Shown here in pieces: positions 1-8,570 of a stretch of DNA of 47,276 nt. Position numbers and translations under genes: made by a program. The notes below the pieces were generated by a model. The model saw nothing but the letters and a program-made list of their open reading frames with translations, made no database searches and had not been told where the DNA came from. The stretch spans positions 1 through 47,276 of the forward strand of contig DASVES010000320.1 in the NCBI GenBank assembly GCA_036380435.1. The letters run 5' to 3'. Source of the DNA: DASQDT01 sp036380435. Lineage in GTDB: Bacteria; Acidobacteriota; Blastocatellia; Pyrinomonadales; Pyrinomonadaceae. How positions within the stretch are numbered: position 1 is the first letter of the stretch; each line of letters starts with the position of its first letter.

Positions 1-254
1 GCGTACTCGCGCCCCATGTCGTGCGCCGTCCTGACCTTCGAGCCGAACGGCGGCCGGCGCAGCACGAACTCCTGCGCCCCGGCGCGCACCAGATAAGTGA
101 GGTTCGAGTAGCCGGCCGGAAACTGTTCGACCACGAGCGGCCCCTCGACGCCGGGCAGACGAGCGCGCAGGTATGCGAGCAGCGCGTCAGTGTTCAGTTG
201 TTCGCCCGCGCGCACGGCCCGTGGTTTGTCGAGTAGCTCTTCTTCAGCGTCCAC
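1..254 (-). CDS. Phosphotransferase (APH/ACAD10-like family), N-terminal part
   Basis: This is the first 84 residues of a protein that runs off the left edge. It reads VRAGEQLN, then a segment ending FPAGYSNLTYLV, then EFVLRRPPFG and a final DMGREY. The order GYSNLTY (nucleotide loop), VLRRPP (in the position of the ATP-anchoring lysine/arginine strand) and HDMGREY is that of the aminoglycoside-phosphotransferase-fold kinases encoded beside acyl-CoA dehydrogenases (ACAD10/ACAD11-like). These are thought to phosphorylate hydroxyacyl substrates. The start chosen is a GTG with GGAGG five bases upstream. It lies 23 bases after the acyl-CoA dehydrogenase stop on the same strand, so the two are probably co-transcribed. 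The catalytic half lies outside the window, so activity cannot be judged. Confidence 0.85.
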   Translation of the reverse strand, partial: MDAEEELLDKPRAVRAGEQLNTDALLAYLRARLPGVEGPLVVEQFPAGYSNLTYLVRAGAQEFVLRRPPFGSKVRTAHDMGREY

Positions 255-277
255 CTTCGCCTCCTCGGTCGCCCTCT

Positions 278-1483
278 TCAGACGCTTATGTCAACGCCGT
301 ACTTCCTGAGCACGCTTCGGGCGACCACCGACTTGTGTACCTCATCGGGGCCGTCGTAGATGCGCGCCGCGCGCTCGTGCCTGTACCAGTAGGCGAGCAC
401 GGTGTCGTCCGTCAGGCCCAGCGCCCCGTGCGTTTGCACCGCGCGGTCGAGGACGCGGTGCATCACGCCGGCGACGAAAAACTTGATGAGCGAGATATCT
501 TCGCGCGCGGCGGCGGCGCCCTCGCGGTCGATGCGCTCGGCCGTGTGTAGAACTAACAGACGCGCGGCCTTGATCTCGGCCCGGCTCTCGGCGATCCACT
601 CCTGCACGCTCTGCCGGCTCCCGAGCGGCACTCCCGGCGCCAGCTCCCTGCGTGCGGCGCGCTCGCACATCATCTCGAACGCGCGCTCGCACACGCCCAC
701 CCAGCGCATGCAGTGCTGGATGCGGCCCGGCCCCAGACGCTCCTGCGCGATGCGGAAGCCTTCGCCCTCGCGACCCAGAAGGTTGCGTCGGGGCACGCGG
801 CAGTCCTCGTAGCGCACCTCGGCGTGGCTCGCGTAGTCGCTGCCCTCTTCGCCCATCACCGAGACGTTGCGGACGATGCGGAAGCCCGGCGTGTCCGTGG
901 GGACGACGATCTGGCTCGCGCGTTTGTAGGGGTTCGCTTCGTCCGCGTTCGTCACGGCCATGACGATGGCGAAGGCGGCGCCCTCGGCCCCGGAGGTGAA
1001 CCACTTGTGACCGTTGATGACGTAATCATCGCCGTCGCGCGCGGCCGTCGTGCTCATCCAGACGGGGTTCGAGCCGGCGTGCTCCGGCTCGGTCATCGAA
1101 AAGCAGCTCCGCACGTCTCCGCGCGCGAGCGGCGCGAGAAACGTCTCCTTCTGCTCGGGCGTACCGTGCGACATCAACACTTCCATGTTGCCGGCGTCGG
1201 GCGCCTGACAGTTGAACAGGTAGTGGCCGAGCGGCGTGCGGCCCAGCTCCTCGCTCACGCGCGCGAACTCCATGAGCGTGAGGCCGAGTCCGCCGTGCTC
1301 CGACGGGATTTGCGGCGCCCACAAGCGCAACTCTTTGACCTTCTGCCGCAGCGCCGCGAGTCGCGGGAGCAGCTCGCGGAACGGGCGGCGCGCGAAGTCC
1401 TGTTCCAGCGGGATGGCCTCAGCGATGATAAATTCGCGAATTTGTGACAGCAGCGATTGCAGTCTGTCTTCTGGATGGCTCAT
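278..1483 (-). CDS. Acyl-CoA dehydrogenase
   Basis: A FAD-dependent acyl-CoA dehydrogenase of about 401 residues, the usual length. Visible family marks are the flavin-binding segment FSMTEPEHAGSNP, the substrate-domain WFTSGAEGA, RRNLLGREGEGF at the start of the C-terminal helical domain, the QTHGALGLTDD segment and the terminal YDGPDEVHKSVVAR. The last is typical of the ACAD10/11-like branch. The open frame extends about 59 codons upstream, but that part lies in an inverted-repeat element and reads as non-protein, so I start at MSHPEDRLQS. The downstream phosphotransferase gene on the same strand supports a paired role in oxidation of unusual acyl (possibly hydroxyacyl) chains. That pairing is known for the family; the substrate here is not shown. 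Confidence 0.93.
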   Translation of the reverse strand: MSHPEDRLQSLLSQIREFIIAEAIPLEQDFARRPFRELLPRLAALRQKVKELRLWAPQIPSEHGGLGLTLMEFARVSEELGRTPLGHYLFNCQAPDAGNMEVLMSHGTPEQKETFLAPLARGDVRSCFSMTEPEHAGSNPVWMSTTAARDGDDYVINGHKWFTSGAEGAAFAIVMAVTNADEANPYKRASQIVVPTDTPGFRIVRNVSVMGEEGSDYASHAEVRYEDCRVPRRNLLGREGEGFRIAQERLGPGRIQHCMRWVGVCERAFEMMCERAARRELAPGVPLGSRQSVQEWIAESRAEIKAARLLVLHTAERIDREGAAAAREDISLIKFFVAGVMHRVLDRAVQTHGALGLTDDTVLAYWYRHERAARIYDGPDEVHKSVVARSVLRKYGVDISV

Positions 1484-1502
1484 GGCGCGGAATGATAACA
1501 CC

Positions 1503-1660
1503 TGAGTGTGGGGCAGGCGGAGTTCACCGCAGAGGCGCGGAGGACGCAGAGGGGGCGCAGAGGGTTGAGTTGATTCAACTACGTATGAAAGGGTCAAGCC
1601 TCTGCGCGAACTCTGCCACCTCCGCGCCTTTGCGGTGAGTCTCACCCACCCCACACTCAA
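1503..1660. repeat. Long imperfect inverted repeat, intergenic
   Basis: The left arm starts TGAGTGTGGGG and continues through CACCGCAGAGGCGCGGAGG. The right arm is its near complement, ending CCCCACACTCA at 1659. Arms are roughly 55-60 bases with mismatches, around a centre near 1565-1595. The arm contains the recurring words GCAGAG and GGCGCGGAGG. It lies between divergent genes (acyl-CoA dehydrogenase and M14 peptidase), so it sits in a promoter region and not at a gene end. It could fold into a long hairpin on either strand. Confidence 0.85.
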
Positions 1661-1753
1661 CTTCGAGCAGCGGGAGCCCGAATCACAACCATCTTGTCAG
1701 AGTCGGCGTAGACGGGTTACGCTGGCCTCCCTCTGAGGAGAAGACGAACCAAC

Positions 1754-3121
1754 ATGCGAATCAACCATCCCGACCCGAGGACGCGACTGCTCGCGGCGCT
1801 CCTCGCGCTGGCCTGTCTCGCGGCGTGCGCCCCGGCGAGCGCGCAGGAGGAGACGGCCGCGCGCGCGCTCCACGCCGAGTGGCAGCGGCAGCGCGTCGCC
1901 GACCTCGACCCCGCGCTCGTCAAACACGCCGACCTGCAAAAATATCTCGCCACTCTGCGCGCGCGCGGCGTCCCCGTCACGGAAGTCGGCCGCAGTCTCG
2001 CGGGCCGCGAGATTTACCAGTTGGAGTTCGGGCGCGGCCCCCTGAAGGTCTTCATGTGGTCGCAGATGCACGGCGACGAGCCGACGGCCACGAGCGCCCT
2101 CGTCGATCTCTTCGCCTATCTCCACGCCAACCGTCAGCTCCCCTGGGTCAAAGCGGTGGAAGAGAAAATCACTTTGCGCGCCGTGCCGATGCTCAACCCG
2201 GACGGCGCCGAACTGTTCACGCGCCGCAACCTCCAGTCAATCGACATCAACCGCGACGCCCGCACGCTCACCACTCCCGAGGGCCGCCTCCTCAAAAAAC
2301 TCCGCGACGACTGGCAGCCCGAGATCGGCTTCAACCTCCACAACCAGAACTCGCGCACGGCCGTCGGCGACACTCTCAAGCAAGCGGCCGTCTCACTGCT
2401 CGCCGTCGTGTCTGATGCTGCGGGCACGGACACTCCGGGCCGCGTCCGCAACAAGCGCCTGTGCGCCGTGATGGTCGCCTCGCTCGCGCCCTTCATCGAG
2501 GGCCACGTCGGCCGCTACGACGACGAGTTCAACCCGCGCGCCTTCGGCGACATGATTAGCCAGTGGGGCACGCCCGTCATTCTCATCGAAACCGGCGCGC
2601 TTCGCGGGCGCACGAATCAAGACCTCGTCGGCCTCAACTTCGTCGCCATAGCCTCCGCCCTGCGCGCGCTCGCCGACGGTAGCTACGAGCGCGCCGACCC
2701 CAAAGTCTACGATGCGCTGCCGATGAACGGCGGCGGCATCTACGACCTCGTCGTCCGCGGCGCACACGTCGTCAACCGCGTGCGCGAAGGCAAGACCACA
2801 ACGGCGCCGCCATTCGCGACAGACCTCGCCGTCAACATCGACGCGGGCCGCGACGGCCGAGCGCGCCGCGCCTCCGTGCAGGACATCGGCGACCTCTCCG
2901 TCTTCCGCGGCCTCTCGGAAGTGGACGCGCGCGAATACTACGTGACCGTCCCCACGGGCGGCATGCTCCGCAACGGGGGCGAGGCCACGCTGCTCTTCTA
3001 CCCGAAGACACAAGCGGCGCGTCTCGACTGGGACGCGCCCGACTTCGAAACCAAGTTCCCGCCCGAGGCCGTCTTCCGCGGCGGCGAGTGGGTGAAGCGC
3101 GGAAGGCTTCCGATCAAATGA
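1754..3121 (+). CDS. Secreted M14-family zinc carboxypeptidase
   Basis: A 455-residue zinc peptidase of the M14 fold. The N-terminus is a signal peptide ending in an LAAC lipobox-like site (Cys about 25), so it may be a lipoprotein facing the periplasm. Zinc ligands are recognisable as the HGDE motif (His106, Glu109) and a later His196 in NLHNQN. The probable catalytic glutamate is Glu279 in LIETG. NPDG and INRD motifs are also typical of M14 enzymes. The start ATG has a GAGGAG-type ribosome site about 13-19 bases upstream. The stop overlaps the next start (ATGA), so it is translationally coupled to the amidohydrolase. Substrate is unknown; peptide or murein-peptide trimming are both possible. 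Confidence 0.92.
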   Translation: MRINHPDPRTRLLAALLALACLAACAPASAQEETAARALHAEWQRQRVADLDPALVKHADLQKYLATLRARGVPVTEVGRSLAGREIYQLEFGRGPLKVFMWSQMHGDEPTATSALVDLFAYLHANRQLPWVKAVEEKITLRAVPMLNPDGAELFTRRNLQSIDINRDARTLTTPEGRLLKKLRDDWQPEIGFNLHNQNSRTAVGDTLKQAAVSLLAVVSDAAGTDTPGRVRNKRLCAVMVASLAPFIEGHVGRYDDEFNPRAFGDMISQWGTPVILIETGALRGRTNQDLVGLNFVAIASALRALADGSYERADPKVYDALPMNGGGIYDLVVRGAHVVNRVREGKTTTAPPFATDLAVNIDAGRDGRARRASVQDIGDLSVFRGLSEVDAREYYVTVPTGGMLRNGGEATLLFYPKTQAARLDWDAPDFETKFPPEAVFRGGEWVKRGRLPIK

Positions 3122-5178
3122 GGCGCGCACACACGCGGACGCCGCTCGCGGTCTTCGTCCTCCTCGCGTCGCTTCTGCTTCAGGGCGCGGCGCGCGGCCG
3201 TGTAGTCACCCCGCCGCAGGGGTCGTCGCCCGCCGAGGTCGTCGAGCGCGGAAAGTTTCGCATCTACAAGCTGCAATACCCGGTGGGCGAGGAGAGTTAC
3301 GAGATCGCGCGCGAGGGCGGCGCGCACGTTCTGAGCGCGAAGTTCGAGATCAACTATCTCGGCGACAAGGTGCCGCTCACGGCCACTCTACGCACGCGCT
3401 CCGCAGACCTCGCGCCGCTGCGCTTCGAGATCAAGGGGCGGACTTCGACGCGCTCCGAGGCGAACGCCGCGGTTGAAGTCGGCGAGGGCGGAGCGGCGAC
3501 GGTGCGCGAAGGCACAAAAACACGCACGGAGCAGGCGGCCGGCGCGCGCATCTTCCCGTCGGGCGGTCTCCTTCCCGTCTCTCTTCAGCAGGCGCTCTTT
3601 CAGTACGCGGCGCGTCACGGCGCGTTGCGGAATCTCAGAACGCTGCCGGTCGGGCGCGTGAGCTTCGAGCCGCGCGGGGACGAACAGGTGGAGGCGGGCG
3701 GACGGCGCGTGGGCCTCACGCGCTACAGCGTGTCGGGGCTGGTGTGGGGGCGCGAGACCGCGTGGTTCGACGAGGGGCGGCGCCTCATCGCGCTGATAAG
3801 TCCTGACGCCGAACTCGACCGCCTCGAAGCCGTGCGCGAGGGCTACGAACACCTCCTGCCCCTCTTCGTCGCGCGCGCGGCGGCCGACTCGGTGGCCGAC
3901 CTGCGGAAGATTTCCGACGCCGTCCGCCCCCTGCGCGCCGGGCGCTACGCCATCGTCGGCGCGACCTTGATTGACGGTACAGGCACGCCGCCCGTCGCCG
4001 ACGCGGTCGTGCTCGTCGAGAACGGACGCATCACCGCCGCGGGGCCGCGAGCGTCGGTCAAGATTCCGAAGGGCGTGAACGTCTTCGATGCGCGCGGCAA
4101 ATACCTGTTGCCGGGCTTGTGGGACATGCACGCGCACGCCGAGCAGGGCGAGTGGATACCGGCGTCGCTGGCCGCCGGCATCACGACGATGCGCGACGCG
4201 GGCAACGAGCCGGAGTTCATCCTGCCCCTGCGCGACGCGCTGCGCGCAGGGAAGGTCGCGGGGCCGCGTCTGCTGCTCGCCGGCATCATCGACAGCCCGC
4301 CCGGCGCGCTCGGCAACAACGTCGCCGAGACGCCCGAAGCTGCGCGCGCAATCGTCGGGCGCTACAAGCGCGACGGCTACGAGCAGGTCAAAATCTATCA
4401 GTCGCTCAAGCCCGAACTCGTCTCGGTGGTCGCGGCCGAGGCGCACCGTCTGGGGATGAGTGTGACCGGGCACGTGCCGACGGGCGTGGACGCCTACGCG
4501 GCCGTCGAGGCCGGGATGGATCAGATCAACCACGTCGGCTTCATCTTGCGCGCGATGCGCGGGCGCGGCTGGCGACCCACGCCGGGCACGCCCCCGCCGC
4601 CCCTCAACCTCGACTCGCCCGAGGCCGCCGCCGCCATCAAGTTCTTCAAAGAGCGCGGCACGGTCATCGACCCGACGCTTGCGCGCGGCGAGTTGAACGG
4701 ACACGCGCTCGACATGCCGTTCGTCAATTTCGAGCCGGGCATGGCGAAGACCCCGGAGGAGCTGGCGTCGATTCTCAACAACACGGGGCTGCCCCCAGAA
4801 GTTGCGCCGCGCGCCGCCGCGTCGGCCGCGCTCGCGGCGCGGCTCACCGTGATGCTCATGCGCGCGGGCGTGCCCGTCGTCGCCGGCACAGACTTGGTCG
4901 TCCCCGGCCACACCATCTACCGCGAGCTGGAGCTGTATGTGCGCGCCGGGATGACGCCCGCCGAGGCGCTTCAAACCGCGACCATCATTCCGGCGCGCGT
5001 GATGAGGCTGGACAAAGAGCTTGGGACAATCGAGCGCGGGAAGTTTGCCGACATGATTCTCGTGGACGCCGACCCGCTCGCCGACATCAGCAACCTGCGG
5101 CGTGTGCGCTACGTCGTCACCGGCGGGCGTCTCTACGAGAGCGCGCCGCTATGGCGGAGCGTCGGCTTCCGGCCGTGA
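3118..5178 (+). CDS. Secreted amidohydrolase (imidazolonepropionase-like)
   Basis: A 686-residue metal-dependent hydrolase. I start at the ATG overlapping the upstream stop, which gives a clean signal peptide (MRRAHTRTPLAVFVLLASLLL) that a farther upstream start would bury. Residues of about 30-270 are a beta-rich extra domain that I do not recognise. The amidohydrolase part begins near the VGATLIDGTG segment. Metal and catalytic residues visible are HAH (His338, His340), Lys425 in VKIYQ, His452 in TGHVP, His472 in INHVG and Asp592 in AGTD. The C-terminus has the family signature around TIERGKFADMILVDADPL. Coupling to the M14 peptidase suggests sequential peptide degradation outside the cytoplasm. 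Prolidase- or Xaa-dipeptidase-like activity is possible but not provable here. Confidence 0.92.
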   Translation: MRRAHTRTPLAVFVLLASLLLQGAARGRVVTPPQGSSPAEVVERGKFRIYKLQYPVGEESYEIAREGGAHVLSAKFEINYLGDKVPLTATLRTRSADLAPLRFEIKGRTSTRSEANAAVEVGEGGAATVREGTKTRTEQAAGARIFPSGGLLPVSLQQALFQYAARHGALRNLRTLPVGRVSFEPRGDEQVEAGGRRVGLTRYSVSGLVWGRETAWFDEGRRLIALISPDAELDRLEAVREGYEHLLPLFVARAAADSVADLRKISDAVRPLRAGRYAIVGATLIDGTGTPPVADAVVLVENGRITAAGPRASVKIPKGVNVFDARGKYLLPGLWDMHAHAEQGEWIPASLAAGITTMRDAGNEPEFILPLRDALRAGKVAGPRLLLAGIIDSPPGALGNNVAETPEAARAIVGRYKRDGYEQVKIYQSLKPELVSVVAAEAHRLGMSVTGHVPTGVDAYAAVEAGMDQINHVGFILRAMRGRGWRPTPGTPPPPLNLDSPEAAAAIKFFKERGTVIDPTLARGELNGHALDMPFVNFEPGMAKTPEELASILNNTGLPPEVAPRAAASAALAARLTVMLMRAGVPVVAGTDLVVPGHTIYRELELYVRAGMTPAEALQTATIIPARVMRLDKELGTIERGKFADMILVDADPLADISNLRRVRYVVTGGRLYESAPLWRSVGFRP

Positions 5179-5195
5179 CGCTCAAGCTTCGGAGG

Positions 5196-5275
5196 GAACA
5201 CGGATGAGACGGATGAGAACGGATCGGCACGGATCAATCCGTGTGAATCCGTCTTCATCCGTCCCAGCCGTGTTC
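5196..5275. repeat. Palindrome of tandem CGGAT words between convergent genes
   Basis: The left arm starts GAACACGGATGAGACGGATG and the right arm ends CATCCGTCCCAGCCGTGTTC. The arms are about 39 bases each with few mismatches. Each arm is itself a run of CGGAT-containing 9-10-base units. The element sits between the converging amidohydrolase and glycerophosphodiesterase genes, so it could act as a two-way terminator. There is no long T tract. Confidence 0.85.
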
Positions 5276-5311
5276 CCCGCGCCGTGTTCGTCTTTCGTGA
5301 TGAAGGTGTGT

Positions 5312-6232
5312 TCAGCGCGGGGAGAGTTGGTCGCGCAGGGCGGCGAGGCGGTCGGGGTAGTCGGTGATGATGCCGTCAACGCCGATGTCGAGCAGGCGGC
5401 GCATGTCGCCGGCGTCGTTGATCGTCCAGACGTGTACCTGTAGGTTGAGGCGGTGCGCGGTCTCGACGAACTCCCGCGTCACGACGCGCCAGCCGCGCAG
5501 GTGTTCGGGCACCTGAAGCGCCTGCATGGCGGGGCGGTAGGTGTCGCCGAGGCCCGCCTTGAAGAGGGCGAGGAACTTGTAGCCCTCGGAGAGAGTGGCG
5601 GAAGTGGCGACCTCCGGGCAGGCGCGTCGGAAGTCGTCGAGGGTCGCCTGTCGGAACGCGGCGACGAGCACGCGCTTCTCCACGGCGTGCTCGCGCAAGA
5701 GCCGGCAGAGCGGCGGGGCCAGCGCCGGCTCGTCCTGCTTGATCTCGATGACGAAACGCGCCGACGCGAAACGGGCGAGCACTTCTTCGAGGGTCGGGAC
5801 GCCGTGTCCCGCGCCGCGCAGGGGGAAAGTCTCCCCGCCGTCGGGCGTCCAGCGGTGGGCGGCGTCGAGGCGCTTAACTTCGGCGAGCGTGAGTTCACTG
5901 ACGCGGCCCCGGCCGTCGGTCGTCCGCTCAACCGTCTCGTCGTGGTGGACGACTAGTGCGCCGTCGGCCGTTGAGCGCACGTCCATCTCCAAAACGTCGG
6001 CGCCGGCGGCGCGCGCGCGCTCGAAGGCGTGGAGCGTGTTCTCGGGCCAGAGGCCGGCGCCGCCGCGGTGCGCGATGATGAGGGAGCGGCGCACGCCGCC
6101 GAAGTATTCGTGTTCGGCCACGGGCCTCCCTTCCCGTAGCGCCAGAGCGACGTACAGGCCGGCGACGACGGCCGCGACGAGCGCCGCGGCCGCGAGCCAT
6201 CTGGCGCGCTTCGTTTTTAAACTGATTCGCAT
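5312..6232 (-). CDS. Membrane-anchored glycerophosphodiester phosphodiesterase
   Basis: A 306-residue GDPD-family enzyme that hydrolyses glycerophosphodiesters to an alcohol and glycerol 3-phosphate. Residues about 11-32 form a membrane anchor or uncleaved signal. The catalytic domain starts with AHRGG (His55, Arg56). It continues with Glu64 in PENT, the metal pair Glu82/Asp84 in LEMDV and the second catalytic histidine in VVHHDE (His97). All expected catalytic residues are present. The C-terminal VHVWTIND and GVDGIITDYPD strands are also typical. It converges on the amidohydrolase. The saccharopine dehydrogenase-like gene lies upstream on the same strand but is separated by a palindromic element, so co-transcription is uncertain. 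It probably acts outside the inner membrane on phospholipid headgroups. Confidence 0.93.
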   Translation of the reverse strand: MRISLKTKRARWLAAAALVAAVVAGLYVALALREGRPVAEHEYFGGVRRSLIIAHRGGAGLWPENTLHAFERARAAGADVLEMDVRSTADGALVVHHDETVERTTDGRGRVSELTLAEVKRLDAAHRWTPDGGETFPLRGAGHGVPTLEEVLARFASARFVIEIKQDEPALAPPLCRLLREHAVEKRVLVAAFRQATLDDFRRACPEVATSATLSEGYKFLALFKAGLGDTYRPAMQALQVPEHLRGWRVVTREFVETAHRLNLQVHVWTINDAGDMRRLLDIGVDGIITDYPDRLAALRDQLSPR

Positions 6233-6264
6233 GATGCGCGCGGGCGCGCCCCGGCGGAGGGACT

Positions 6265-6390
6265 AATTAACAGGATGAGCAGGATGAGCAGGATGAGCAG
6301 GAGATGATTTGAAACTTGAAATTTGAGATTTGAAATTTGAAATTTCAAATCTACTTATCCTGCCCGTCCTGTTAATCCTGTCAATTAATG
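6265..6390. repeat. Palindromic element with AGGATGAGC tandem units
   Basis: The left arm has ATTAACAGGATGAGC followed by further AGGATGAGC units. The right arm carries the complementary ATCCTG words and ends CAATTAAT. The centre (about 6330-6351) is a near-perfect palindrome of TTTGAAATTT words. It shares the word order AACA-GGATG / TTTCAAAT / CATCCTG with the elements at 41641 and 45525. Confidence 0.85.
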
Positions 6391-6408
6391 TTTGAATTGC
6401 TTTTCGGC

Positions 6409-7464
6409 TCACTCCAAATCTTCCCGCGTCACGCCTTCAATCTCCATGATGAAATCCGCGCCGTAGGCCCGTGACGGCGTCTGAAAGCCGGCGGGCGCTT
6501 GCCCTGCGCGCACGCGCTCGACGGCGGCGAGCGCCGTCATGGCTGTCAGCGTGTAGCCCTCGGGGCCTTGGAGGCGTGAGACGCAACGTTTGCCGGCGGC
6601 GTCCTCGGCCTCGCCCCAGACGATGCTTTTGCCGCGGGCGCGCTCCGCGTCGCTCGGCCCCGGCGGGCCTGACTTGATGCGCGACTTCATGTAGCGCTGC
6701 GCCCACGGCGAGGCGAGCAGCGCGCCGACGTGCCGGCTCACGACCATCGCCCAGCGCATCGACGGAGGCATCGCCGCGTAGACCTCAACGTCCGCAATCC
6801 CTGTGCTGTGGAAGGCGGTGGACACGTCGCCCCAGGGGATGGTCGTGGCCGGCTCCGGCCCTTTGCCGAAGTCTATCTCGCGTGTGTGCCACGCGGCGGG
6901 CACGGGCGTCAGCTTGCCGCCGCGTCGGATGAGGCCGCCCCGGTCGATGTTCTCGGTCATCGTCGTCGCCGTGCCGCGCGACAGACGGCCGCTGCCCTTG
7001 ATGGCCAGCGTCAGATGCACGGCCGCCGGCAGGCGACGCTTGAGGTGCGCGGCCAGACAGTCCGACGGCACCACGTCGAAGCCGACGCCGGGCAGGAGCA
7101 TCACGCCGGCCTCTCGCGCCTCGGCGTCGCGCGCGGCCAAGCCTTCGAAGACCGTGATCTCGCCCGTGATGTCGAGGTAGTGCGTGCGCGTCCGCAGGCA
7201 GGCGTCGGCCATCGGCTTCGAGGTGCGCGAGAAAGGCCCGGCGCAGTGCAGGACAACCGCGGCTTCCTTGAGGGCGGAGTCTACGGCCGCCGCGTCGGAG
7301 AGGTCGAAGACACGGTGTTCGAGCTTTAGCTCGCTGGCCAACCGGCCGACCTCTTCGGCGGAGCGGCCCGCGAGCGTGGGGCGCAAGCCCCGCTCAGCGG
7401 CGAGGCGCGCGACGAGGGCGCCGGTGTAGCCGTTGGCGCCGTAGATGATGAAGTCTGTCTGCAT
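6409..7464 (-). CDS. Saccharopine dehydrogenase-family NAD(P)-binding oxidoreductase
   Basis: A 351-residue protein with an N-terminal Rossmann fold. The glycine-rich loop is YGANGYTGALVARLA, followed by LRPTLAGRSAEEV, HCAGPFS and the LDITGE segment. This is the layout of the saccharopine dehydrogenase-like proteins that include the trans-acting enoyl reductases of mycobacteria and the eukaryotic SCCPDH proteins. DVVPSDC and GTATTM in the middle are shared with that group. It lacks features of true lysine-pathway saccharopine dehydrogenase, and no lysine genes are nearby. The substrate is unknown, possibly lipid-related. It is followed by a palindromic element on its 3' side and preceded by another. 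Confidence 0.85.
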   Translation of the reverse strand: MQTDFIIYGANGYTGALVARLAAERGLRPTLAGRSAEEVGRLASELKLEHRVFDLSDAAAVDSALKEAAVVLHCAGPFSRTSKPMADACLRTRTHYLDITGEITVFEGLAARDAEAREAGVMLLPGVGFDVVPSDCLAAHLKRRLPAAVHLTLAIKGSGRLSRGTATTMTENIDRGGLIRRGGKLTPVPAAWHTREIDFGKGPEPATTIPWGDVSTAFHSTGIADVEVYAAMPPSMRWAMVVSRHVGALLASPWAQRYMKSRIKSGPPGPSDAERARGKSIVWGEAEDAAGKRCVSRLQGPEGYTLTAMTALAAVERVRAGQAPAGFQTPSRAYGADFIMEIEGVTREDLE

Positions 7465-7470
7465 AATTTA

Positions 7471-7585
7471 GTAAATCGTGAATCGTCAATCGTGAATCGT
7501 GGTTGAAGCGGCGGCAGCCTTGAACAGTGAATCGAAAGTCGAATCATGGACAATCGATTGACGACTTACGATTTACCATTCACGG
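7471..7585. repeat. Palindromic element with AATCGTG/AATCGTC tandem units
   Basis: The left arm starts GTAAATCGTGAATCGTCAAT and is a short run of AATCGT-N2 units. The right arm starts CGATTGACGACTTACGATTT and is near-complementary. They are separated by about 60 bases of unrelated sequence. The element lies immediately upstream of the saccharopine dehydrogenase-like gene, between divergent genes. Confidence 0.8.
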
Positions 7586-7731
7586 CTTTGAAGTATACAT
7601 CAGGGCGGCGCTGTTTTTAGTTCTGGCCGGCGGAAAGAAACTCGATTAAAATGCCGCCGCGTCAACTGCTGAAAAAGTGTTCTTCCGTAACGTCGTCCCG
7701 CTTCCGCGTTTTTCAACCGAGGAGAAAGATC

Positions 7732-7947
7732 ATGCGTAGAGTCATGCTGGCTGTGGCCGGGCTGTTGCTGCTCGCGCCCGCGCCCGACGCCCGCGCGCAG
7801 ACGGCCGACGTGATCAAAGACTTCGACGCGTGGGCGCTCAGGGAGATGTCCGGCCTCAACGCGGCCCTCGCGGCGAAGCAGTTGCAGCCCGTGCCCATGC
7901 TCACGCGCGAGGAGTGGGAGAAGACGGACGGGCAAATAAAAGGATGA
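7732..7947 (+). CDS. Small secreted protein, possibly truncated
   Basis: A 71-residue protein starting at an ATG with a GAGGAG ribosome site eight bases upstream. Residues 1-23 are a clear signal peptide (ending ARAQ). The mature part is about 48 residues, helical and without cysteines (TADVIKDFDAW, then LNAALAAKQLQP). I do not recognise the family. The stop codon (TGA at 7945-7947) falls inside the left arm of the palindromic element that begins near 7938, so the last residues IKG are encoded by the repeat. The gene may once have been longer. An upstream in-frame start exists but would place the signal peptide internally. Confidence 0.6.
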   Translation: MRRVMLAVAGLLLLAPAPDARAQTADVIKDFDAWALREMSGLNAALAAKQLQPVPMLTREEWEKTDGQIKG

Positions 7948-8081
7948 GGGATGAAAGGGAGTAAGCAGTAAGCAGTGAGCAGTGAGCAGTCAGAACGCTC
8001 AACCGGCATTGACTGCTGACTGCTTACTGCTCACTGCTTCCTATCTTCTTTCATCCCTCATCCCTCCGCCCTCATCCCTTC
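7938..8081. repeat. Nested palindrome with GCAGT(A/G)A tandem units
   Basis: The outer arms are AAAGGATGAGGGATGAAAGG and its complement CTTTCATCCCTCATCC. The inner arms are runs of AGCAGTAAGC/GAGCAGTGAGC units matched by GACTGCTTACTGCTCACTGC on the other side. About 50 bases on each side can pair. It swallows the stop codon of the small secreted protein and lies upstream of mscL. Confidence 0.88.
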
Positions 8082-8123
8082 CAGATAAGGGGCGGCGCTA
8101 ATCACGACGACTGGAGGCGACGA

Positions 8124-8570
8124 ATGTTTAAAGAGTTCCGAGAGTTCATCAACCGCGGCAACGTGATGGATTTGGCCGTCGCCGTGATCATCGCGGCGGC
8201 CTTCGGCAAGATCATCACCACGCTCGTCGAGGGCGTCATCATGCCGCCCATCGGATTAGTCCTCGGCCGGGTCGATTTCGCGAGCCTCTTCTACACACTC
8301 GACGCGTCGAAGGGCGTCCCCGTCTCGCTCGCCGACGCGAAGGCCAGAGGCGTCCCCGTCATCGCCTACGGACAGTTCCTCAACGACGTGGTGGGCTTCC
8401 TCATCGTCGCCTTCGTCGTCTTCCTCATCGTCAAACAGGTCAACCGCCTCAAGAGCAAGCAGGACACCGACGAAGGCCCGACGACGAAGGACTGCCCCCA
8501 CTGTCTCTCGACCATCCCGCTCAAGGCCACGCGCTGCAAAGACTGCACGGCCGACCTGCGCGCCGCCTGA
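8124..8570 (+). CDS. mscL: Large-conductance mechanosensitive channel MscL with zinc-ribbon tail
   Basis: A 148-residue inner-membrane channel that opens under membrane tension to release solutes during hypo-osmotic shock. The N-terminal amphipathic helix (FKEFREFINRGNVMDLAVAV) leads into TM1 with the small-residue pore helix. The periplasmic loop follows, then TM2 (FLNDVVGFLIVAFVVFLIVKQVNRL). After the expected end, the protein carries four cysteines as CPHC and CKDC (Cys124, 127, 138, 141), a short zinc-ribbon-like pair of CxxC motifs not found in the classical E. coli channel. A GGAGG ribosome site precedes the ATG. The tail would be cytoplasmic and may bind metal; that part is inference. 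Confidence 0.96.
   Translation: MFKEFREFINRGNVMDLAVAVIIAAAFGKIITTLVEGVIMPPIGLVLGRVDFASLFYTLDASKGVPVSLADAKARGVPVIAYGQFLNDVVGFLIVAFVVFLIVKQVNRLKSKQDTDEGPTTKDCPHCLSTIPLKATRCKDCTADLRAA

Noticed and set aside
3388..4974. Minus-strand open frame of 528 codons
   Set aside because: Antisense of the amidohydrolase gene with all metal ligands in the plus frame.
6265..6390. CRISPR-like short direct repeats
   Set aside because: Units are 9 bases with no spacers; it is a palindrome with tandem words.
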